A stretch of DNA of 15,735 nucleotides, taken from NCBI GenBank assembly GCA_002431915.1, contig DJEP01000017.1, positions 1 through 15,735 on the forward strand. The letters run 5' to 3'. Below are positions 5,289 through 12,563 of this stretch, in pieces. The notes beneath the pieces were generated by a model that did no database searches, was not told the origin of the DNA, and saw only the letters and a program-made list of their open reading frames with translations. A program made the position numbers and the translations under genes. Positions within the stretch are counted from its first letter, which is position 1, and every line of letters starts with the position of its first letter. The DNA is from Lachnospiraceae bacterium UBA5895 (GTDB lineage Bacteria; Bacillota; Clostridia; Lachnospirales; Lachnospiraceae).

Positions 5289-7589
5289 ATGAAAAAATCA
5301 TATGCAGCCAAAAAAATAACGGCAGCAGCTTTGGCAACGGTCATGGCAGTGTCACTGGCAGCCTGCGGTAAGCAGGACGGTGGCAGCCAGGGAACCACAG
5401 ACCAGAAGGAATACGTATACGTTCCGGAGTATCTGGAACTGGATAAGGACACGAATTCCAATTATAACAGTCTGACAGTGCAGGGGGATAAACTGTACTA
5501 CATTAATTATCAGTGGAATGAGGATAACGGAGAAAGTAAGGTCTCCATCGGCAGTTACAATCTGACGGACGGAAGCAAAGAGACGCTTCCCATCGAATTC
5601 AACAGTGACAACGGCGGAATCAGTTCCATGCAGGTAGATGCCGACGGCAATATCTATACGGCGGAATATCAGTGGAATGCTACCGAGGGAGATGATGCTT
5701 ACTCCGAGCAGCAGATCGTGTTGCACAAGTATGATTCCACCGGAGCACAGGTCATGGAGCAGGATATCACCGATATCATGCAGCAGGATGAGAACAACTC
5801 CTACATCAACTATATGTGTATTGACGATCAGGGCAGATTCTATGTTGCATCCAACGAGCTCATCCGCCTGTTTGATACACAGGGGCAGTTCCAGGGAGTT
5901 GTTAAGACCGACAGCTCCTGGATCCAGGGTATGGGAGAAGGCAAAGACGGCAAAGTATATGTCTGCTACTATGATGACTCCAGCGTGAACAACATCCTGT
6001 CAGAGATTGATTTCGATGGGAAAAAGGTAGCACAGACCTACAGCAATTTCCCCAACGGTAATGGTAACGGCAGTTTAAGTGCCGGTATGGAGGGAGATGT
6101 GCTTGCCAACACAGATACCACATTATATGAATATAATCTGGCAGACCAGTCCACGACAGAAGTGCTGAACTGGCTGGATTGCGATATCAACGGTAACTAT
6201 GTCAACTATGTGGGTGTGACCTCTGACGGCAAGATCCTGGCAGTGATCAATGACTGGAATACCGGAGAGACGGATGTCGTGAAGCTGACCAGGACCAAGG
6301 CAAGTGAAGTGGCACAGAAGACACCGGTAGTGATCGGCGCAATGTATACCTCTCAGGCATTACAGGCGGCAGCGGTAGCATTTAACAAGCAGAGCAATGA
6401 ATATCATGTAACGATCAAGACTTATATTGATGAGAACAACTGGACCGAGACTTCCTGGTCTGACAGCGTTACCGCTATGAACAATGATCTGACGTCCGGA
6501 TCTAATTGTCCTGATATTCTGGATATGTCTAATTTGGATGTGAAGGAGCTGGCAGCAAAGGGTGCCTTCGAGGATATGACTCCTTATCTTGAGAAGAGCA
6601 GTGTACTTAGCAAGGATGATTTCTTTGACAGTGTATTAAGCAGCTATACCTTTGATGGTAAGCTGGCAGGTATCCCGAAGACTTTCACCTTAAGTACTAT
6701 CGTAGGCAAGGCTTCTGATCTGGGAGACAGAAACGGTTGGACCGTGGATGATGTTATGGAATATGCCAATGCCCATGAAGGCACGGCATTATTCGAGGGG
6801 ATGACCAAGAGCGGTATGCTGAGTACCATGCTGGCATACGATCTGGACAGCTATATTGACTGGGAGACCGGCAAGTGCAGCTTTGATGGAGAGAACTTCC
6901 AGAAGATTCTGGAATTTGTGAATTCCTTCCCGGATGAATATGAGTGGCAGGATGATGAGGCTTCTACTCCGGCGAAGATCCAGGCAGGGGAGCTGCTGTT
7001 AAATATGACAGGAATCTCCCAGCTGACAGATATCCAGGAAGAGGAAGCAATGTTCGGTGAGCCGGTAACCTATATTGGTTTCCCTACCTCAGACGGCAGC
7101 AGCGGTACCTATATGCAGTCCAATGAGCTCTATGCCATTGCTACCAAAGGATCCAACAAGGATGGAGCCTGGGCATTCATTGAATACTATCTGGAGCAGC
7201 CGGTAGATGATATGTTCTCCTGGGGACTGCCTGCGACAAAGTCCGCACTGGATGAAATGATCAATGAGGCAATGAATGTAAAATATATGACCGATGAGAA
7301 TGGTAACCAGATTCTGGATGAGAACGGTAATCCGGTTCCGGAGAACGGAACCTCCAGTATCAGCTGGGGTGACTGGGAATACACCTATCACACGACGACC
7401 CAGGAGGAGGCAGATACTCTGCGTCACCTGATCGATATTGCAAAACCTGCCAATACTTCCGGTAACGATGAGATTACCAGCATCATCACAGAGGAAGCGG
7501 AAGGCTTCTTCAAAGGACAGAAGTCCGTAGCAGATGTGGCAAAAATCATTCAGAGCCGTGTGCAGGTCTATGTCGATGAGAACAGATAA
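5289..7589 (+). CDS. Lipoprotein: N-terminal beta-propeller-like domain fused to ABC solute-binding protein (SBP1)
   Basis: 766 residues, much longer than the 400-450 of ordinary sugar-binding proteins. Seen: a lipoprotein signal peptide with lipobox LAAC (C26), a Gly/Ser/Gln-rich linker, then about 300 residues (40-340) of repeated strands such as GDKLYYINY, DADGNIYTAEY, DDQGRFYVAS, KDGKVYVCYY and SDGKILAVI, spaced like blades of a propeller, and a family-1 type solute-binding fold from about 345 to 766 (GKLAGIPKTF, YIGFPTSDG, GAWAFIEYYL). It is expected to be anchored on the outer membrane face and to hand a ligand to the downstream permeases. Near 669-681 the motif DENGN occurs twice. The C-terminus (QSRVQVYVDENR) is almost the same as that of the second lipoprotein of the locus. 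Strong ribosome binding site AGAGGAGAG (5272-5280). Ligand unknown; carbohydrate is the family default. Confidence 0.88.
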   Translation: MKKSYAAKKITAAALATVMAVSLAACGKQDGGSQGTTDQKEYVYVPEYLELDKDTNSNYNSLTVQGDKLYYINYQWNEDNGESKVSIGSYNLTDGSKETLPIEFNSDNGGISSMQVDADGNIYTAEYQWNATEGDDAYSEQQIVLHKYDSTGAQVMEQDITDIMQQDENNSYINYMCIDDQGRFYVASNELIRLFDTQGQFQGVVKTDSSWIQGMGEGKDGKVYVCYYDDSSVNNILSEIDFDGKKVAQTYSNFPNGNGNGSLSAGMEGDVLANTDTTLYEYNLADQSTTEVLNWLDCDINGNYVNYVGVTSDGKILAVINDWNTGETDVVKLTRTKASEVAQKTPVVIGAMYTSQALQAAAVAFNKQSNEYHVTIKTYIDENNWTETSWSDSVTAMNNDLTSGSNCPDILDMSNLDVKELAAKGAFEDMTPYLEKSSVLSKDDFFDSVLSSYTFDGKLAGIPKTFTLSTIVGKASDLGDRNGWTVDDVMEYANAHEGTALFEGMTKSGMLSTMLAYDLDSYIDWETGKCSFDGENFQKILEFVNSFPDEYEWQDDEASTPAKIQAGELLLNMTGISQLTDIQEEEAMFGEPVTYIGFPTSDGSSGTYMQSNELYAIATKGSNKDGAWAFIEYYLEQPVDDMFSWGLPATKSALDEMINEAMNVKYMTDENGNQILDENGNPVPENGTSSISWGDWEYTYHTTTQEEADTLRHLIDIAKPANTSGNDEITSIITEEAEGFFKGQKSVADVAKIIQSRVQVYVDENR

Positions 7590-7638
7590 AAATATAAGGA
7601 AGTAAGAAGTATAAAAGTAAAGGAAGGCTTAAAACAAA

Positions 7639-8550
7639 GTGGGCAGACAGCATGTGAGACCTACGCGGAAGCATCACAAAACAGATAAGAGAATGCAGAA
7701 ACTCAAGAGAAGCTCGGGGCTTTTTATAGCCCCCAGCTTTCTGGGTGTCCTTGCGTTCTTTTTTCTTCCTTTTTTAGTCGTAATATTTTACTCACTGGTG
7801 GACAATCCCATCAGCATGAATTTTGTATTCTTGGATAACTTTGCAAGCGTGATCCGTAACGCAGCGTTCCGGACAGCGGTACATAATACCGTAGTATTTT
7901 CAGCAATCGCGGTACCGCTGGCAGTAGTATTATCCTTAGTGCTTGCCATTGTACTGGAGTCGAAGCTGCCGTTCCGCAGTCAGTTCCGCACCTTTTTCTT
8001 AAGTCCCATGATGGTGCCGGTGGCATCCATCGTGCTAATCTGGCAGGTATTGTTTCATTACAACGGTGCGGTCAATGACATACTGGGAGTCTTCGGGGTG
8101 GATAAGATCGACTGGCTGAAGTCGAGCTATTCCATCGTTGTAATCGTAATATTATTCCTATGGAAGAACTTAGGATACAACATGATCCTGTTCATGGCGG
8201 CACTTGCCAGTATCCCCAAGGATCTCTTGGAGGTGGCGAGACTGGAGAGCGCGACGTCGTTACAGACTTTTTTCTATATTAAGATCCGGTATCTGTCCTC
8301 CACCTTTTTGTTCGTGACGATCATGTCCCTGATTAGCTCCTTTAAGATCTTCCGTGAGATCTACCTGCTGACGACGGACTATCCTTACGATTCTATCTAT
8401 ATGTTGCAGCACTTTATGAACAATAAGTTCAAGAGCCTGGATTATCAGACCCTGTCTGCAGCGGCGATCCTGATGTCTCTCGTCATGATCGTGATCATCG
8501 GACTTCTGTTCGCAGTGGAAAATCATTTCGGAAAGGATGTGGAAGGCTGA
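7639..8550 (+). CDS. Sugar-type ABC transporter permease, MalF/UgpA-like
   Basis: 303 residues with about six membrane segments (about 28-52, 84-106, 119-139, 164-190, 221-243, 273-293), typical of CUT1 permeases of the MalF/UgpA side. It forms half of the membrane channel. The ATPase-contacting EAA loop is at 198-217 and starts EVARLESATSLQ; compared with the usual EAAxxDGA, the conserved glycine is a serine (S204). Start: GTG at 7639 is used because AAAGGAAGG (7619-7627) lies 11 bases upstream; a second GTG at 7654 is possible. The N-terminal 25 residues are very basic. It follows SBP1 by 49 purine-rich bases without a terminator and ends in a TGATG overlap with the second permease, so the two are made together. 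Confidence 0.92.
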   Translation: MGRQHVRPTRKHHKTDKRMQKLKRSSGLFIAPSFLGVLAFFFLPFLVVIFYSLVDNPISMNFVFLDNFASVIRNAAFRTAVHNTVVFSAIAVPLAVVLSLVLAIVLESKLPFRSQFRTFFLSPMMVPVASIVLIWQVLFHYNGAVNDILGVFGVDKIDWLKSSYSIVVIVILFLWKNLGYNMILFMAALASIPKDLLEVARLESATSLQTFFYIKIRYLSSTFLFVTIMSLISSFKIFREIYLLTTDYPYDSIYMLQHFMNNKFKSLDYQTLSAAAILMSLVMIVIIGLLFAVENHFGKDVEG

Positions 8551-9500
8551 TGAGACAGAAGACGAAGAGAACTGTCGCACCGGAATTACAAAGGGCAATC
8601 CGGTTCAAAAAAAGAAAGAAAATATATGAGAATATCCGCATCAGCATTGCCACAGTGGTCGCAGCATTTTTTGCCATACTGTTCCTGATGCCGATTGTAC
8701 TGACCATTACGAACTCCTTCATGTCCTCCTCGGAGATCTCGGCGAATTACGGTTCGGTATTCGCCACGACAGAAAAGGGTGGGAAGGTTTATATTTCCGA
8801 GAAGGTGAATCTGAAGTTTATTCCGGATATTGTTTCCTTCAGTCAGTATTCCACGGTACTGTTAAAAAGTCCGGAATATCTGTTGAAGTTCTGGAACTCC
8901 GTGATCCTGGTAGGACCCATCGTCCTGTTCCAGCTGCTGGTGGCGTCGCTGGCATCCTACGGATTTGCAAGGTATACGGGGAAGCTGAGGTCCCTTGTAT
9001 TTTTCTCTTATGTGATTTTGATGCTGATGCCGTATCAGGTAACACTGGTTCCCAATTATCTGGTGGCGGAGTGGCTGAATATATTGAATACTTACTGGTC
9101 CATCTGGCTTCCGGGAATTTTTTCTCCCTTTGCGGTCTATCTGCTGACCAAATTCATGAAGAGAATTCCGGTGGGAGTCATGGAAGCAGCACAGATCGAT
9201 GGTGCCGGAGAGTGGCAGATCTATCGGCTGATCTGTATGCCGTTATGTAGGGGTGCGTTATGCTCCGCGGCAATTCTGGTATTTATCGATTACTGGAACA
9301 TGGTGGAACAGCCGCTGATTCTTCTGTCCGATGCGGAGATGCATCCGCTGTCCGTATTCTTAAGTAAGATCAATTCCGGAGAGATCGGACTGGCATTCGC
9401 GGTAGCGACGATCTACATGGTGCCAAGCCTTCTGGTATTCCTCTACGGAGAAGAATATCTGGTAGACGGCATCACGTATCAGGGCGGTGTCAAAGGATAA
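8550..9500 (+). CDS. Sugar-type ABC transporter permease, MalG/UgpE-like
   Basis: 316 residues. The second half of the import channel. Seen: basic cytosolic N-terminus, TM1 at about 32-55, an extracytoplasmic loop of about 55 residues, further membrane segments at about 116-138, 148-170, 183-203, 236-256 and 281-300, a well-conserved EAA loop (EAAQIDGAGEWQ, 212-223, with P231), and the MalG-type ending GITYQGGVKG. The start ATG at 8550 shares one base with the stop of the first permease. No ATPase gene accompanies the pair; many Firmicutes CUT1 importers borrow a shared MsmK-type ATPase encoded elsewhere, which is the likely explanation. The next gene follows after 50 bases. Confidence 0.93.
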   Translation: MRQKTKRTVAPELQRAIRFKKRKKIYENIRISIATVVAAFFAILFLMPIVLTITNSFMSSSEISANYGSVFATTEKGGKVYISEKVNLKFIPDIVSFSQYSTVLLKSPEYLLKFWNSVILVGPIVLFQLLVASLASYGFARYTGKLRSLVFFSYVILMLMPYQVTLVPNYLVAEWLNILNTYWSIWLPGIFSPFAVYLLTKFMKRIPVGVMEAAQIDGAGEWQIYRLICMPLCRGALCSAAILVFIDYWNMVEQPLILLSDAEMHPLSVFLSKINSGEIGLAFAVATIYMVPSLLVFLYGEEYLVDGITYQGGVKG

Positions 9501-9550
9501 TAAAGGGATAAAACCACAGATAGAAAGTGAAATGATAGAGGAGAGTTAAA

Positions 9551-11269
9551 ATGAACGAGAACGGCGGAAAAAAGAGAAGAGACTGGGTAAAAAATGCAGC
9601 CATCATATTCTTGTCTGTAATGCTGGTACTGACATTTTTTTCCAACACATTTATGAATTATTCCCTGCCGGAAGTAGCGGCACAGTATGTGCAGTCCGGT
9701 ACTATTACGGCGAAGATCCGGGGAACCGGTACCATAGAGAGCGGTGATCCTTATAATGTGAAGATCAGTGAGACACGCACCATTGCAAGTGTCCTGGTGA
9801 AGACCGGTGACAAGGTGGAGAAGGGAGATGTACTGTTCTTACTGGAGGATAAGGAGAGCAAGGAACTGACGGATGCCCAGGCAGCATTGGATAAGGCGAT
9901 GCTTACGTTTGAACTGGCTATGTTAGGAAAAGATGTTTCAAATAGCGTTTACAATAATGTACAAAGTGGGAATATTTCCTCCATGGCTGACTATCAGAGC
10001 AGAATAGTAGCAGCGGAGGCAGAAATTGATAAATACCAAAAATTAGTGGATGAGGCTGAAAACGCTATTAATCAGTTAAAAGCGGCGCAGGTGAATGTGG
10101 ATGCCGGAGGAACACCAGATTCCAGTTCTGAGCAGGCAAAGGTAAATGAAGCCCAGACAGCATTGAATAGTGATGAAATTAAGCTTGCAAAGGATAAAAT
10201 CAATGAGTGGCAGACTGCAAAGGCAGCGTGTGATTCGATTATTGAAAAATGGCACGAAGGAATTACTGAAACAGTATCTGGAAATGAAATTATTGGTGTA
10301 GTGTCGCAAGAAGAATTTGAGGTGGCTACGGCAAATAGCGCACGATATCAGGAATTAATTAAAGAAAAGCAAACTTTTATCAACGATAATCCTGATAAAG
10401 TAACTGCATATAATAATAAGGTGGCAGCACTGAATGATGCTAAGAAAAAATTATCGGATAAAGAAAATAGCAAAGAAGACAGTGCGAATTCTTTGAAAGT
10501 TCAGATACAAAACTGGCAGACAGAATATGATAGCCGAAAGGCTAAATTGGATGTGGCAACGGCGGCGAGAGATCAGCTTTTGACAGATATTTCTAATGAA
10601 TTAAATTTAGATTTTCAATTAGATGATCTCAAAAAGCAGAGAGATGAGATTGCCAAAATGCAGCAGAATGCCGTAGGGGCAAGCATCGAGGCACCGATTT
10701 CCGGCACCATCACCAGTGTGACCGTGAAGGCAGGCGATGAGGCACAGCCGGATACCGCTCTGGTGACCATGCAGCCGGAAGGCAAGGGCTATACCATGAG
10801 CTTCTCCGTGACCAATGACCAGGCAAAGAGACTTTCCGTAGGAGATAAGGCGGATTTGGTGAATTCCTGGAGATACGATGATATGGATATTACTCTGGCA
10901 AGCATCAAGCCGGATACCACGGATCCCGGACAGAAGAAGTTACTGACCTTTGATATCACCGGAGATTCGGTAACTCCCGGTCAGACCCTGAATGTCTCCG
11001 TAGGACAGAAGAGTGCGAACTATGATCTGATCGTGCCAAACAGTGCGATCCGTGAGGACAGCAACGGTAAGTTCATTTTGACCGTAGAGTCCAAGAGCAG
11101 CCCCTTAGGCAACCGCTATGTGGCTACCCGTGTGGACGTGGAAGTACTGGCAAGCGATGACACCCAGTCTGCCATCAGCGGAGCACTATACGGCTATGAG
11201 TTCGTCATCACGACTTCCACACAGCCTGTGGAGGCAGGAAAGTTAGTCAGACTGGCAAACAATTCATAA
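9551..11269 (+). CDS. HlyD/MacA-like membrane fusion protein (adaptor) with long coiled-coil
   Basis: 572 residues. Seen: signal anchor at about 14-36; first half of a biotinyl-lipoyl-like domain at about 66-100 (VLVKTGDKVEKGDVLFLL); a long helical, charged region at about 103-372 that should form a coiled-coil hairpin; second lipoyl half at about 377-408 (EAPISGTITSVTVKAGDEA); beta-barrel and membrane-proximal domains at about 412-570. This is the order of MacA/YknX-type fusion proteins, which normally pair with a MacB-type exporter. Here the neighbours are sugar permeases and a MacB-core-like protein, so the partner is unclear. By hand count, 9901-10680 is about 39 percent GC (301/780) against about 52 percent in 10681-11040, so the coiled-coil differs in origin or constraint from its flanks. 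Ribosome binding site GAGGAGAG just before the ATG. Confidence 0.88.
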   Translation: MNENGGKKRRDWVKNAAIIFLSVMLVLTFFSNTFMNYSLPEVAAQYVQSGTITAKIRGTGTIESGDPYNVKISETRTIASVLVKTGDKVEKGDVLFLLEDKESKELTDAQAALDKAMLTFELAMLGKDVSNSVYNNVQSGNISSMADYQSRIVAAEAEIDKYQKLVDEAENAINQLKAAQVNVDAGGTPDSSSEQAKVNEAQTALNSDEIKLAKDKINEWQTAKAACDSIIEKWHEGITETVSGNEIIGVVSQEEFEVATANSARYQELIKEKQTFINDNPDKVTAYNNKVAALNDAKKKLSDKENSKEDSANSLKVQIQNWQTEYDSRKAKLDVATAARDQLLTDISNELNLDFQLDDLKKQRDEIAKMQQNAVGASIEAPISGTITSVTVKAGDEAQPDTALVTMQPEGKGYTMSFSVTNDQAKRLSVGDKADLVNSWRYDDMDITLASIKPDTTDPGQKKLLTFDITGDSVTPGQTLNVSVGQKSANYDLIVPNSAIREDSNGKFILTVESKSSPLGNRYVATRVDVEVLASDDTQSAISGALYGYEFVITTSTQPVEAGKLVRLANNS

Positions 11270-11285
11270 ACAAGGACCAGATAGT

Positions 11286-12563
11286 ATGTTTCGGATGCAG
11301 ATAAAAAATAACAGAAAGTGCATATGGTGGTATGGCAGTGCAGCAGTATCCTTTCTGCTGTTCATGATCCTGCTTGGCTGGACGAATCATCTGGCAACTG
11401 CCCAGGATGCCCAGCAGATGGCATATCGCTGGAGCGGCAACAGGGATGCGGCGCAGGTCAGCTGTTTCTTCTCTCCCAGAGCGGAAGTGACGGAAGATAC
11501 CATTAAAAATTTTGAATATTCCCTGAAAAATACACTTCAGGAAGCGTCCATTGTAGAGACTTCCGAGAATCCCAGTGCAAGACTCTGGGTGGACGCCTAC
11601 AGTGCGGACGGCAAGATCACACTGGTCAATGGGAGAAATACACTGGAAGCCAATGCCATCGGCATTGGCGGAGATTTTTTTCTGTTCCATCCGTTAAAGC
11701 TGATCACCGGATCCTATTTTTCGGGAAATGATCTGATGAAGGATTACTGCCTAATCGATCAGGATGCGGCATGGCAGCTGTTCGGTTCCAACGATGTGGT
11801 GGGAATGACCGTATATATCGGTAATGTCCCGCATATTGTTACCGGAGTGGTGAGACGTCCGGACGGCAGGATGGAGAAAGCCGCCGGCTTAAGCTCCACG
11901 GTGGTCTATGTGTCTTATGAGACACTGGCTGCCTACGGAACGGATAACGGCATCAATCATTACGAGATCGTCATGCCGAACCCGGTCAGCGGATTCGCCT
12001 ACGATAAAGTAAAAGAAGGTATCGGTGTCGATGAGAAGAATGTGGAGATCGTAGAGAATACTTCCAGATATTCTCTGCTAAACCGCCTGAAAATGATTCT
12101 GAACTTCGGTACCCGTTCCATGAACGGTAAAGCTATTATCTACCCCTACTGGGAGAATCTGGCAAGAGGCTATGAGGATATTATTGCACTGCTTACGGTG
12201 CTTATGATTCTGCTATTGCTGTACCCGGTGGTGACGGTGATCTGGGCTTTCGTCCACTGGTGGCGGCATAAAGGCTGGACCCTTAAGGACGTATGGAATA
12301 CCGGCCGGGATAAGCTGGAACGGGCGGCGGAACGCCGCAGGGAGAAGAAACATTCTCATAGAGAGACCGATGTTCTGGAAGAACTGGAACGGGAACTGGA
12401 AGAGGATCCTTATGCGGACAGCGAGTTTACCTGGCTGACCGATGAAATTGCCGGTAAGAATACGACGGAAGAAACAAATACACAACAGACCGATACAGAA
12501 GAGAAAATAACAGAACCGGAGGAAGAACAAGCATTACCAACAAGAAAAGGAGAGGGAGAATGA
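11286..12563 (+). CDS. Two-TM membrane protein with MacB periplasmic-core-like domain
   Basis: 425 residues. Seen: TM1 at about 13-33, a large extracytoplasmic part (34-297), TM2 at about 298-323, and a cytosolic tail of about 100 residues that is first basic (ERAAERRREKKH) then strongly acidic. The segment at about 118-215 (AIGIGGDFF, LKLITGSYF, CLIDQDAAWQLFG, VGMTVYIGNVPHIVTGVV) resembles the periplasmic core domain of MacB/FtsX-type ABC permeases. Unlike those, the following three-helix FtsX bundle and any ATPase are absent; only one TM follows. It could be a scaffold or sensor subunit that docks to the fusion protein encoded 16 bases upstream. Its TGA overlaps the next ATG by 4 bases (ATGA), so it is coupled to the second lipoprotein. 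The MacB likeness is by eye and needs a profile search. Confidence 0.72.
   Translation: MFRMQIKNNRKCIWWYGSAAVSFLLFMILLGWTNHLATAQDAQQMAYRWSGNRDAAQVSCFFSPRAEVTEDTIKNFEYSLKNTLQEASIVETSENPSARLWVDAYSADGKITLVNGRNTLEANAIGIGGDFFLFHPLKLITGSYFSGNDLMKDYCLIDQDAAWQLFGSNDVVGMTVYIGNVPHIVTGVVRRPDGRMEKAAGLSSTVVYVSYETLAAYGTDNGINHYEIVMPNPVSGFAYDKVKEGIGVDEKNVEIVENTSRYSLLNRLKMILNFGTRSMNGKAIIYPYWENLARGYEDIIALLTVLMILLLLYPVVTVIWAFVHWWRHKGWTLKDVWNTGRDKLERAAERRREKKHSHRETDVLEELERELEEDPYADSEFTWLTDEIAGKNTTEETNTQQTDTEEKITEPEEEQALPTRKGEGE

Noticed and set aside
5638..5988. 116-residue plus-strand frame inside SBP1
   Set aside because: An out-of-frame shadow of the lipoprotein gene; no start signal and no motif.
11247..11690. 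147-residue minus-strand frame over the start of the MacB-core-like gene
   Set aside because: Shadow frame with no start signal; the plus-strand gene has a signal anchor and fits operon spacing.
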